Positions 17,713 through 26,119 of a DNA stretch of 64,000 bases are shown here, in pieces; position 1 is the stretch's first letter, and every line of letters starts with the position of its first letter. The stretch is from Desulfobacter postgatei 2ac9. GTDB taxonomy: Bacteria > Desulfobacterota > Desulfobacteria > Desulfobacterales > Desulfobacteraceae. The position numbers and the translations under genes are program-made. Where the stretch lies: the NCBI RefSeq assembly GCF_000233695.2, contig NZ_CM001488.1:2412279-2476278 (forward strand), read 5' to 3'. The notes below the pieces were generated by a model. The model was not told the DNA's origin. It saw only the letters and a list, made by a program, of their open reading frames with translations, and searched no databases.

Positions 17713-20054
17713 CGCGTAAACGCAAAAAAATAGCTGTTGCCGCCACAGGCGTGTTGATTTCCGCTTTAATGATAGGGATCCTTGTGGGCTGTTTTTTGAT
17801 CTGGGAGTTTGGAACGCCCCAGGATCATTTTGAGAATCAAGGCGACCAGGCTTTTGAGCGCGGTGATTATGCCGATGCCCTTCAATACTGGCTAAGAGCA
17901 AAGGAGCCGGTCGGGCAGTCCGGCCGCGTATATGCGAAGATGGGCGCCGTTTATCTGAAATTGTCCAACCTGGACCAGGCTGAGATATGCTTTAAAAAGG
18001 CACTGGAAAAAAATCCCGAAGATGTTGACACGCAACAGCAAATTATCCGGATCGCCTTGGTTCGCGGGGATACGGCAGCGGCGGGAAATTTGTTGTCAAA
18101 GCGTCTCAAGAACCATGATTCAGATCCCCTCCTTTTCATGCTTTCCGGCGATCTTGCCATGCTACAGACTGAATTCAAAACGGCAGAAGCGGCTTATGAG
18201 AAAGCTGCAGCGCTTTTACCCGGCCAGATTGGCCCCAGGCTCAAGCTGGCCATCTGTTTTCAGGAACAAAAAAAGGACGTTGAGGCCGAAAAGATCATCA
18301 CCCTTTGCCGCACCCAGGGTATTAAAACACCCATGGATCTCATGCTTGCTGCAGATTATTATGCCCTTGCAGGAGATGATACCAGGGCCGAAAGGTACCT
18401 CCTCATGGCCGTGGATTCAGATCCTGGAGACCTTGAATTTAAAACCCGGCTTTGCCTGTTTTATCGCGTTGCCGGGAAGTTAGAAAAGGCAGCGGCCTAT
18501 TTAAAAAAACTAATTGCCGAGTATCCTGAAAATACCGGATTTAAAATGATGCTGGCCGATTTTTATCTTGCGATTGAAGAGATGGCAGGCGCCGAAAAGC
18601 TGCTGGATCAACTTGCCCAGGCAAGCAGGGATGCGCCGGGGTATCATCTACTGATGGGAAAATTCTGGTTATTCAAGGGACTGTACTCCCATGCCGTGTC
18701 ATATCTGAAAACCGCATTGGACAAAGACTACGGCCTTTTGTCCGCCCATTATCTTCTGGGCGTGGCCTATTTTGCGGGGGGCCAGAGTAAGCTGGCTGAA
18801 AAAGCGTTTCTTCAGGCACTGATGCTGGACCAGGATCATGAGGAGTCCATATTTGCCATGGCTGCGCTGAATTATAAGCGGAAGGATTACGGCCTGGCAG
18901 ACCAATATGCGGATCAATTTCTGGGACGGGAACCGTCCAGTGCCCGGGCCTGGAAGCTCAAAGGGCTGTGCGCCCTTGGCCGCAGGGATCCTTCCTGTGC
19001 AACAGGTCCTTTGTCCAAGTCGTGGCATCTGGGAGACGTTTCGGCCCACTTTTTTCTGGGACAGGCCTTTGAGGCCCAAGGCATGGTTCAGGAGGCGCTG
19101 ACAGCTTACAGCCAGGTCTTTGAAGATGCACCCCTCATCTATCCGGCCTTGTACGCGTATGCCCGGCTCGCTTCAGATCAGGGCCTGGGAGAGAGGGTCT
19201 TTGAAAAGATAGATGCGCTGGCGGGTCATGACGCGAATCCGGCTGTTTACTATACTGCGGCAAAAATTTGCCTTGGGCTCAAAGACTATGACCGATGCCA
19301 GGCATATATAGACAAAGCCATGGCGAAAAAAGAGGTGTCAGGTCCTTTTTTTCTTTTGCAGGCAGCACTTTTTGAAGCGACAGGAAAGGATGACGGCGTC
19401 GAGAAAACACTGACCGAATGCATAACAAAGCTGCCGCAGTATGTCGGGGGGTGGCTTAAGCTGTCAGCGTATTATATGAAAAAACAACGGATATCGGATG
19501 CCGCACAGGTGATGGAACAGGCGCTTAATTCCTTTCCGGATCACCCTGAAATTAGAGGAAACCTGGCCTGGCTGCTGCTGGAAGAGGAGACCGATTTTGA
19601 CCGGGCCCTTGATTTGGCAAGAGAAGCCTATGACAAACTGCCGGGCCAAGCCTGGCTCATGGATACCCTCGGGTGGGCCTATTACCATAAAAAAATCTAT
19701 TCCCAGGCACAATGGATGCTGGAGCAGGCCGAAGAATTAACGCCTGGAAACGGAATGATCCAGTATCACCTGGGCATGGTGCTCTACCGCCGGGGAAAGC
19801 TTTTTCAGGCCAAAACAAAACTGGAATCAGCTCTGAGAGATATATCGCTTGATACGCGGCAAAGGGATGAAGCTGAAAGCCTGCTTGCAGGATTGAAGGG
19901 AAAAGAGGGGTTAAAAGATGAAGGGGGAAATATGATATTTAATCCCGAGGCCACCCCTTCCCTGGATTTAGAATCTCAAATACCTTTGGAAACAGACGAG
20001 AGTGAAGATATATTAAAACCGGACTGGCGTAATATGGATTCAATAGGATATTAA
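17709..20054 (+). CDS. Membrane-anchored large TPR-repeat protein
   Basis: A 781-residue protein. It starts KRKKIAVAATGVLISALMIG, a positive-inside N-terminal membrane helix (about residues 8-34) that would place the rest outside the cytoplasm. About 18 TPR repeats follow, such as SNLDQAEICFKKALEKNPED. Near the C-terminus DTLGWAYYHKKIYSQAQ and YHLGMVLYRRGKLFQAK parallel the last repeats of the divergent TPR lipoprotein (DTMGFAYYKKGLYGNAV, YHLGLAYYGKGEKQQAL), so the two are probably related by duplication. The tail after about residue 735 is acidic and unstructured. It is translationally coupled to the preceding unknown protein (ATGA overlap). I infer a protein-binding scaffold at the inner membrane working with that partner. 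Confidence 0.82.
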   Translation: MTRKRKKIAVAATGVLISALMIGILVGCFLIWEFGTPQDHFENQGDQAFERGDYADALQYWLRAKEPVGQSGRVYAKMGAVYLKLSNLDQAEICFKKALEKNPEDVDTQQQIIRIALVRGDTAAAGNLLSKRLKNHDSDPLLFMLSGDLAMLQTEFKTAEAAYEKAAALLPGQIGPRLKLAICFQEQKKDVEAEKIITLCRTQGIKTPMDLMLAADYYALAGDDTRAERYLLMAVDSDPGDLEFKTRLCLFYRVAGKLEKAAAYLKKLIAEYPENTGFKMMLADFYLAIEEMAGAEKLLDQLAQASRDAPGYHLLMGKFWLFKGLYSHAVSYLKTALDKDYGLLSAHYLLGVAYFAGGQSKLAEKAFLQALMLDQDHEESIFAMAALNYKRKDYGLADQYADQFLGREPSSARAWKLKGLCALGRRDPSCATGPLSKSWHLGDVSAHFFLGQAFEAQGMVQEALTAYSQVFEDAPLIYPALYAYARLASDQGLGERVFEKIDALAGHDANPAVYYTAAKICLGLKDYDRCQAYIDKAMAKKEVSGPFFLLQAALFEATGKDDGVEKTLTECITKLPQYVGGWLKLSAYYMKKQRISDAAQVMEQALNSFPDHPEIRGNLAWLLLEEETDFDRALDLAREAYDKLPGQAWLMDTLGWAYYHKKIYSQAQWMLEQAEELTPGNGMIQYHLGMVLYRRGKLFQAKTKLESALRDISLDTRQRDEAESLLAGLKGKEGLKDEGGNMIFNPEATPSLDLESQIPLETDESEDILKPDWRNMDSIGY

Positions 20055-20100
20055 ACCGGTTTACTCCGGATCCTTTCATCTTATCCTCTATTTTTTATAT

Positions 20101-20131
20101 GAAAGATCTGTGTAACCTACACAGATCTTTC
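20101..20131 (+). terminator. Perfect 14-bp hairpin after the TPR gene
   Basis: GAAAGATCTGTGTA (20101-20114) and TACACAGATCTTTC (20118-20131) are exact inverse complements around the triloop ACC. It lies 47 bp past the TPR gene stop and is probably its transcription end, though the T-run after it is short. A perfect stem with such a small loop could also be an operator or an RNA-processing site. Confidence 0.5.
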
Positions 20132-20142
20132 AACCTTCGTTG

Positions 20143-20180
20143 TGGGCTATGTCTGGCAGTTGATATGCCAGGTCAGCCCA
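20143..20180. repeat. REP-like imperfect palindrome, family B, copy 2
   Basis: TGGGCTATGTCTGGC (20143-20157) pairs imperfectly with GCCAGGTCAGCCCA (20167-20180). The right arm plus flank, CCAGGTCAGCCCATGGC, also occurs inverted at 6344-6360. It lies between the TPR gene and the HAD-like gene and argues against a start for the latter before 20180. Confidence 0.45.
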
Positions 20181-20206
20181 TGGCTGTTCTTAAAAAGAAA
20201 GGCGGC

Positions 20207-20602
20207 ATGCTGTCAGTCATAAAAAAATTTTTAACAGGCATGGTTCACAATTGGCCCGACAATACGGATACCGTATCAGGTAGCTCTGCCCCCGGCCCCT
20301 GGTACGGCGTGGATCTGGACGGAACCCTGGCGGTCTGGGACGAGAACTCAACCCTTAGTCGTATCGGAGCCCCCATACCGTCCATGGTGGATATGGTCCT
20401 ACGCATGGTGGACAACGGCATCCGGGTTAAAATTTTTACGGCCCGAGCGTGTGACCCTGCCCAAATTCCAAAAATCCAGGCCTGGATGAATCAGAACGGG
20501 CTGCCGGACCTGGAAATCACCAATGTGAAGGATTATTACATGGAGCGTCTGTATGATGACCGGGCCATACGTGTGGAGCGCAATACCGGCAGAATCCTTT
20601 GA
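20207..20602 (+). CDS. Small HAD-like phosphatase domain protein
   Basis: About 131 residues from the ATG at 20207, preceded by AAAGG. The frame is open back to 20099 but runs through two hairpins there. Motif I is YGVDLDGTLAVWD (nucleophile D and D+2), and motif II is KIFTAR in the context GIRVKIFTARACDP. The later part (EITNVKDYYMERLYDDRAI) supplies the acidic DD pair. The layout, with no cap domain, resembles HAD proteins of the polynucleotide-kinase 3'-phosphatase-like or phage-type group. It converges on ydcF with a gap of 4 bp. The substrate is unknown. Confidence 0.65.
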   Translation: MLSVIKKFLTGMVHNWPDNTDTVSGSSAPGPWYGVDLDGTLAVWDENSTLSRIGAPIPSMVDMVLRMVDNGIRVKIFTARACDPAQIPKIQAWMNQNGLPDLEITNVKDYYMERLYDDRAIRVERNTGRIL

Positions 20603-20606
20603 TCCC

Positions 20607-21422
20607 TCACCGTCCGGATACAGCGGATGGAAACAGGGTGTCGGTTTTGCCGGTAATATAATAGGCTGCAAGCCCGGTCCATTCAGTTGCTGCCGTGACC
20701 AGCCTTCCCAGATTCCGGGAAAAATTAAGGCCTAATCCGAACTTCCTGTCAGGTCGGGTATAATGATCCACAGGATAGGGAATCACGGACCACCCAAGGC
20801 GGTTAAAGACCCCGACAGACCGGGGAACGTGTGCGGCTGTGGTCACAAGCACCCAGGTCTGCCCGGGTTCAGGATGAACCATGTTTTTTGAAAACAACCC
20901 GTTTTCATAAGTATTTCGAGATTGATCCTCAAATATCATGCCTGAGATATCCAGGCCCATATCCATAAATACCTGTCGGGCCGTATTTGCATCTTTCCAT
21001 TCCTGATGCATGGGGCTTGCTGACCCGCCGGTAAAAAGATGCACCGCATCCGGATATGCTCTGACAAGACGGGCAAACCCGATATACCGGTCAGCGGCAT
21101 CGTTTATTTCAGGTTGATGCCACAGATGGGTCAAAAAATTGTTTTCCGCTCCGCCAAGTATGATAACACCGTCCACTTTTTCCGGCAGGACCGGGTTTGT
21201 GGAAAATCTGTGCTCCAGGGGAGCCAAAAGAATAGTTCCTAAAGGAAAAACAGTGATAACGAGCATCGACAGCACCACACACCCAAGCATCCATTTTGCC
21301 TTTTTCTCTGCTCCTGAAAACAAAAACAACATCCCCATTACGGCAAAAGCAACCAAAAGAAAATCCGGGCGGATGAACATCCAACCCAGCTTTGACAACC
21401 AGAAGAACAATGACCCTGCCAT
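20607..21422 (-). CDS. YdcF/SanA-family (DUF218) membrane protein
   Basis: A 271-residue protein. The start is ATG 21422, with GGGAGAGG 6 bases upstream. Two N-terminal membrane helices (LLVAFAVMGMLFLFSG and WMLGCVVLSMLVITVFPLGTILL) precede a DUF218 domain. That domain shows VDGVIILGGAE, the acidic/His region, HLFTGGSASP, DQSRNTYENGLFS and VLVTTAAHVPRSVGVFNRLGW. Members such as ElyC and SanA affect envelope integrity and peptidoglycan or polysaccharide precursor metabolism. The domain is outside the membrane by prediction. Function here is by family only. Confidence 0.87.
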   Translation of the reverse strand: MAGSLFFWLSKLGWMFIRPDFLLVAFAVMGMLFLFSGAEKKAKWMLGCVVLSMLVITVFPLGTILLAPLEHRFSTNPVLPEKVDGVIILGGAENNFLTHLWHQPEINDAADRYIGFARLVRAYPDAVHLFTGGSASPMHQEWKDANTARQVFMDMGLDISGMIFEDQSRNTYENGLFSKNMVHPEPGQTWVLVTTAAHVPRSVGVFNRLGWSVIPYPVDHYTRPDRKFGLGLNFSRNLGRLVTAATEWTGLAAYYITGKTDTLFPSAVSGR

Positions 21423-21454
21423 ACTCAACCTCTCCCGAAAAATTGAACTCAGAC

Positions 21455-21477
21455 CCGGCTCAAAGAGCCGGTTTTTT
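21455..21477 (+). terminator. Strong intrinsic terminator pointing away from ydcF
   Basis: CCGGCTC-AAA-GAGCCGG (21455-21471) is a perfect 7-bp stem followed by six T on the plus strand. No plus-strand gene ends here: the upstream ydcF is on the minus strand and starts at 21422. It would therefore end antisense transcription into ydcF's leader or a short RNA. Confidence 0.7.
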
Positions 21478-21565
21478 CTATGCCATACTATATCAGTCCG
21501 GTTTTCTTTGGTATCCCAATATTTTAAAAATATAAATTACATTTTAGTCATCCGGGCATTAAGCA

Positions 21566-21594
21566 TTGATCCGGTTCACCGTTTAAGATAATAT
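21566..21594 (+). promoter_or_regulatory. Sigma70-like promoter for the RHH/ABC operon
   Basis: TTGATC (21566-21571) and TAATAT (21589-21594) are separated by 17 bases, about 80 bp before the first gene of the operon. AAAGGAG lies before its ATG at 21672. Only consensus similarity supports this. Confidence 0.45.
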
Positions 21595-21671
21595 ACGCAG
21601 TCATAATAAATATGAATTACTTTTTTGGACTGCCAATATGGAGTAATGAAATGTCCTGAAAAGGAGAACAC

Positions 21672-22247
21672 ATGGCTAAATCCAATGACCCCTTTGCCGA
21701 ACTATCCATGCTTGATTTAAGGGGCAAACAATCGGTGAGGGCAACATTCAAGCTCTCTCAGAAAGCCATTGATGCCATCGGCCTTGTGGCCGTTCACATG
21801 GGCATCAAGCAAAAATCCCTGTTTGATCACATTATTGAAGATCATGCAGCATTGGATCAGCTGGCCCGATCCATCCGGATACGCCAGTTCAAGCAGCTGG
21901 ACAGAAAGCAGAAAACTTTTGTTCTCAGCCGTAAAACAATTGAGGCATTGACGGCCATCTCCGAAACCTATAGTATGCCCCGGGATGCGCTTGTTGAGTA
22001 TTCCATCAAAAAACTGGAATCCGTTATCCAGTCTGAAAAAATCAGACACGAAGACCGAAAAAAACTGGCCGGAAATTTGGAGAGCCGTTTCAACGACATT
22101 CTTTCACTTTACAGGGAATCGGCGCTAACTTTAGGCAAAGACGACCCTTTTTGCCGGCATCTTGAAAAACTGATAGACCATATGAAACGAACAACCCAGG
22201 ACGTGGATGCGTTCCTTGAAAAAAGCAAAGTACTTGAAGATTTTTAG
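21672..22247 (+). CDS. Protein with two ribbon-helix-helix-like segments, first gene of an ABC operon
   Basis: A 191-residue protein not assigned to a named family. Two segments of similar layout stand out: SVRATFKLSQKAIDAIGLVA...MGIKQKSLFDHII at about residues 20-55 and KTFVLSRKTIEALTAIS...YSMPRDALVEYSIKKL at about 80-115. Each has a short beta strand then two helices, as in ribbon-helix-helix DNA-binding folds. The C-terminal third is helical and charged. It lies 9 bp before the ATPase gene, which initiates with TTG, and the ribosome site for that gene overlaps this stop codon. A role as autoregulator of the transporter operon is inference. Confidence 0.65.
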   Translation: MAKSNDPFAELSMLDLRGKQSVRATFKLSQKAIDAIGLVAVHMGIKQKSLFDHIIEDHAALDQLARSIRIRQFKQLDRKQKTFVLSRKTIEALTAISETYSMPRDALVEYSIKKLESVIQSEKIRHEDRKKLAGNLESRFNDILSLYRESALTLGKDDPFCRHLEKLIDHMKRTTQDVDAFLEKSKVLEDF

Positions 22248-22256
22248 GAGAAGACA

Positions 22257-23201
22257 TTGATTGATGTTCAGAATCTGACCAAGTATTACGGCGATTTCTG
22301 TGCTGTTGACGGCATCAGCCTCACCATTGAACCCGGCCGGATACTTGGCCTTCTCGGCCCCAACGGGGCCGGCAAGACGACCACTTTGAGGATGCTCACA
22401 GGATTTTATACCCCTACATCCGGCACGATCAGGATCAATGACCTCAAAATGCCGGAAGATACCCTGAAAATAAAATCCATGATCGGATATCTGCCCGAAT
22501 CCGCGCCGTTGTACCATAATATGCTGGTATATGATTACCTGGATTATGTGGCACGGCTTAAAGGGATGGATGATCCCGGGCGCAGGCTGTCCCGGTTCAG
22601 GGAATTGGGCAGGCTGTGCGGGCTCTCCGGTATCATGGCCAAGCCCATCGGCAATCTGTCCAAGGGCCTTCGCCAGCGGGTAGGGTTAGCCCATGCCATG
22701 ATGTCCGACCCGGATATCCTGATCCTTGACGAACCCACCTCGGGCCTTGATCCCAACCAGATCGCAGAGATCCGTGATATCATCAAAAGCATCGGCAGGG
22801 AGAAGACCATTATCTTTTCCACCCATATCCTTTCCGAAGCCGAAGCCACCTGCGACAGGATCGCCATAATCAACAAGGGCAAAAAAGTGGCGGACGACAG
22901 CGCCGAACATTTAAAACAAAATGCCCGGCACCGCAGTGTGGTCCGCCTGACATTGCAGGGTGCGGAAATAACCGAGGCCCTTGCCCATCTTAAGGCCTTT
23001 GACTCAAGCATTGACATCACTGTAACAGATACACCTGCAAGTGAAGGTATAAGCTTTGAACTGTGCTGCAAAGAAGATAAAGATATCCGCCAGGACCTTT
23101 ACCTGTCCATTAAAAAAACAGACTGGATTATCACCGAACTTGCAAGACAATCTTTAGCCCTTGAGGAAATCTTCCACGAACTGACACGGGAGAGCGCTTA
23201 A
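22257..23201 (+). CDS. ABC transporter ATP-binding protein, GldA-like
   Basis: A 314-residue ATPase. Walker A is GPNGAGKTT, the Q-loop region is IGYLPESAPLY, the signature is LSKGLRQRVGLA, Walker B is ILILDEPTSGLDP, and the switch His lies in FSTHIL. The last 90 residues form the C-terminal extension seen in ABC-2 type ATPases. The start codon is TTG at 22257 with AGGAG overlapping the previous stop. It overlaps the permease gene by one base (TAATG). With the following GldF-, GldG- and DUF4340-type genes it makes up a Gld-like ABC system, known in Bacteroidetes gliding but widespread in non-gliding bacteria with an unknown substrate. Confidence 0.92.
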   Translation: MIDVQNLTKYYGDFCAVDGISLTIEPGRILGLLGPNGAGKTTTLRMLTGFYTPTSGTIRINDLKMPEDTLKIKSMIGYLPESAPLYHNMLVYDYLDYVARLKGMDDPGRRLSRFRELGRLCGLSGIMAKPIGNLSKGLRQRVGLAHAMMSDPDILILDEPTSGLDPNQIAEIRDIIKSIGREKTIIFSTHILSEAEATCDRIAIINKGKKVADDSAEHLKQNARHRSVVRLTLQGAEITEALAHLKAFDSSIDITVTDTPASEGISFELCCKEDKDIRQDLYLSIKKTDWIITELARQSLALEEIFHELTRESA

Positions 23202-23905
23202 TGACACCGATCAAAACCATCGCCTTAAAAGAATTTAAAGACTATTTTATTTCGCCCATTGCGTATATTGTTATTTCCCTTTTTCTTATTGTTACGGGGT
23301 GGTTTTTCTTTTCCACCTTTTTTATTTACGGGCGGGCCGACCTAAGAGACTTTTTTGCCCTTCTGCCCATGACCTTCTCCTTTTTTATTCCCGCCGTGAC
23401 CATGCGCATGTTTGCCGAGGAAAAAAACGTGGGATCTTATGAGAGTCTTTTGACCATGCCGGTCTCCTTTACCCATATCGCCCTGGGCAAATTTTTTGCG
23501 GCAACCGCCTTTGCTGCGGCCATGCTGCTGCCCACCCTCTCCTACCCGCTGTTCATTTCCTTCATCGGAGATATGGACTTTGGGCCTGTGGCCGGGGGGT
23601 ATCTCGGGGCGATACTCCTTGGCGGGGCATACTGCAGCATAGGGCTGTTTGCCTCGGCGCTGACCCGGAACCAGATCATCGCTTTTATCATCGGGTGCGC
23701 CATGTGCTTTACCCTGACCATCATTGACCGGATGCTTTTTTTCATCCCCGAACCTCTTGTGCCGGTTATGGAATACATCGGTGCCAATGCCCATTTCACA
23801 AACATTTCCAAAGGCATCATCGATTCAAGGGATCTTATTTACTTTACATCCGTGATCTTTATCTTCATTTTCTCAACCGATATCGCCATGAAAGAAAAAA
23901 ATTAA
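23201..23905 (+). CDS. ABC-2 type permease, GldF-like
   Basis: A 234-residue membrane protein with six hydrophobic helices. The N-terminus (TPIKTIALKEFKDYFISPIAYIV) is characteristic of GldF-type ABC-2 permeases, as is FIPAVTMRMFAEEKNVGSYE followed by LLTMPVS. It forms the membrane channel partner of the ATPase at 22257-23201, with a TAATG junction between them. The GldG-like gene follows after 9 bp with GGAG before its ATG. Confidence 0.9.
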   Translation: MTPIKTIALKEFKDYFISPIAYIVISLFLIVTGWFFFSTFFIYGRADLRDFFALLPMTFSFFIPAVTMRMFAEEKNVGSYESLLTMPVSFTHIALGKFFAATAFAAAMLLPTLSYPLFISFIGDMDFGPVAGGYLGAILLGGAYCSIGLFASALTRNQIIAFIIGCAMCFTLTIIDRMLFFIPEPLVPVMEYIGANAHFTNISKGIIDSRDLIYFTSVIFIFIFSTDIAMKEKN

Positions 23906-23914
23906 GGAGTCACC

Positions 23915-26098
23915 ATGGGTAAGCCTTTCCTTAAAGAATATTATCTGAAATTTATCCTGTACGCCGTTGTTATCGTTTTGTTGAATGTGGCCGGATTAAG
24001 CCTGTTTTTCAGATTTGATCTGACCGCCAACCGGATCTATTCCCTGTCCGATGCCAGCAAACAGGCCGTCTCCACCCTGTCCGAACCGTTGAACATCAAA
24101 GTATTTTTCTCAAAAAACATGCCTGCTCCTCACAATAATACGGAACGGTATTTAAAGGATCTGCTCACGGAATACGCAGCCCAGGCCGGACGATATTTCA
24201 ACTTTACCTTTTATAATGTATCTCAGGAAACCGACATGGGGGACCAGGCAAACCAGAATCGTGAAATGGCACGGGATTATGGAATATCTCCGGTTCAGAT
24301 CAGGGTGATGGAGAACGATGAGCTGAAATTTAAAAACGCTTATATGGGCCTGGTTATCCTCCATGGAGATCTCATCGAAAAGATCCCGGCCATCACCACC
24401 ACGGACGGACTTGAATATCAACTGACCTGCGCCATCCGAAAACTGAACAATAAGGTCTCGGCACTTTTGCGCCAGACGGATAAAATTAATATTACGATGT
24501 ATATCTCCCCCGGACTTAATGCCATAGGGCCTTTAATCGGGTTGGACGGGCTCCCGCAGCTTGGCGATGAAGTGGCCGCGGCTGTGGGCAACCTGAACAG
24601 TAAAAACTTAAATATTTTCCAGTTTGAGCGCAAGGATATCTCAGATCCGGATGAACTTGAAAAGGTCTCAAAAAAACATGATCTCATGGCCCTGCGCTGG
24701 CCTGACCTGCCCGAAAAAAATATCCGGGCAGGCTCCGGCACAGCCGGCCTTGTGGTGGAATATAAAGGCAAGGCCTGGACCTTACCCCTGATCACAGCAG
24801 TGGAGATTCCGATCATCGGCACCACCTATCAAATGGCGGACCCCCGGGGACTTGAAGAAGAGATTACGGCGGTCATGGAAAAACTGATCGGCATCAACAA
24901 GGATATCGGCTATCTGTCCGATCATGGGGGCCCCACCCTTGGACCGGATCGCATGGCCATGATGCAGGGCCGGCCCGGAAACGGTCTTTCCGTTTTTGAT
25001 CAGCTTGTGGGCTCAAGATACAATATCAGACAGATTCCCCTTAAAGATGAAGGTATCCCCGAAGGCCTCAACTGCCTGGTGATTGCCAAACCCACCAAAC
25101 ACTTTTCCGATTATGAACTGTTCCGGATTGACCAGGCCCTGATGAAAGGCACAAATATCGCTGTTTTTGCCGATGCCTTTGAAGAGCAGCAGGGCCAAGG
25201 CGGAATGATGGGTATGCCCTCCTTTGCCCCGATTGATACCGGCCTTGAAAAACTTCTGGCCCACTATGGCATTCAGATCCAAAAAGCCTATGTGCTGGAC
25301 AAAAATTCATATAAACAGCAATTGCCCCAGTCCCAGGGAGGCGGAGAGCAGACCATCTATTTTGCGCCGGTGATTAAAGAGAACGCCATCAACAACGATC
25401 CTCTATTCATGAAAAATATCAAAGGGCTTGTGGCCATGCAGATATCCCCGCTCAAGCATGTCAAAGGCAACCAGGACGAGGCAAAGGTCCGTGCGATCCG
25501 TCTTCTGTCCTCATCTGACCAGGCATGGCTCATGGAAGACAACATCAACCTGAATCCCATGTTTTTAAGCCCGCCCCCCTCAGATAGCGATCTTTCCACC
25601 TATGACCTGGCATATCTTCTGGAAGGGCAATTTACATCTTACTTTAAAGGCAAACCCGTCCCCGAAAAGGAGGCTGGAGAAACCGACATCCAAGACGAAG
25701 AAAATGAGGAAGGCCCCCAACCGCCTGAGAAGTCGTCCAAAAACATTGAAGGGCTTGAAGCCGGCAACCGGGTAATCGAGACATCAGCACCTGCAAAAAT
25801 ATTTGTACTCGGATGTGTGCAGATGCTGCACGACAACATGCTGGACGAAGAGGGCCGCACCACCAATGCCACCTTCCTGCTCAACGTTATAGACCACCTC
25901 AACGGAGATGACGGCACAGCTCTTTTGAGAAGCAAGCAGCAAACCTTGAACCCCATTTCCGACACCGATCCTTTAACCAAAAACATCATTAAGGGATTCA
26001 ATGTTATAGGGCTTTGTGTGCTGGTTTTCCTCTTCGGTCTGGGTGTCTGGTTTTTCAGAAGCATAAAAAAGAAGAAAATTGCACATATGTTTGGTTGA
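23915..26098 (+). CDS. GldG-like auxiliary transport protein
   Basis: A 727-residue protein with one N-terminal membrane helix (about residues 11-32) and one C-terminal helix (IIKGFNVIGLCVLVFLFGLGVWFF) ending KKKK-like, so the bulk should be periplasmic. The N-terminal part (FDLTANRIYSLSDASKQAV, LSEPLNIKVFFSKNMPAP) is the typical start of the GldG/ABC-type uncharacterised transport domain. The domain with LSDHGGPTLG and ALMKGTNIAVFADAFEEQQG follows. An acidic, Pro-rich loop lies at about 585-615. It belongs to the operon 21672-27837. Known relatives form a complex with GldA and GldF; the cargo is unknown. Confidence 0.87.
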   Translation: MGKPFLKEYYLKFILYAVVIVLLNVAGLSLFFRFDLTANRIYSLSDASKQAVSTLSEPLNIKVFFSKNMPAPHNNTERYLKDLLTEYAAQAGRYFNFTFYNVSQETDMGDQANQNREMARDYGISPVQIRVMENDELKFKNAYMGLVILHGDLIEKIPAITTTDGLEYQLTCAIRKLNNKVSALLRQTDKINITMYISPGLNAIGPLIGLDGLPQLGDEVAAAVGNLNSKNLNIFQFERKDISDPDELEKVSKKHDLMALRWPDLPEKNIRAGSGTAGLVVEYKGKAWTLPLITAVEIPIIGTTYQMADPRGLEEEITAVMEKLIGINKDIGYLSDHGGPTLGPDRMAMMQGRPGNGLSVFDQLVGSRYNIRQIPLKDEGIPEGLNCLVIAKPTKHFSDYELFRIDQALMKGTNIAVFADAFEEQQGQGGMMGMPSFAPIDTGLEKLLAHYGIQIQKAYVLDKNSYKQQLPQSQGGGEQTIYFAPVIKENAINNDPLFMKNIKGLVAMQISPLKHVKGNQDEAKVRAIRLLSSSDQAWLMEDNINLNPMFLSPPPSDSDLSTYDLAYLLEGQFTSYFKGKPVPEKEAGETDIQDEENEEGPQPPEKSSKNIEGLEAGNRVIETSAPAKIFVLGCVQMLHDNMLDEEGRTTNATFLLNVIDHLNGDDGTALLRSKQQTLNPISDTDPLTKNIIKGFNVIGLCVLVFLFGLGVWFFRSIKKKKIAHMFG

Positions 26099-26119
26099 TT
26101 TTTGAATCAAGGAAGAATC

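Noticed and set aside
20099-20206. Longer N-terminus of the HAD-like protein
   Set aside because: The stretch runs through two hairpins, one perfect, and encodes no HAD-like sequence.
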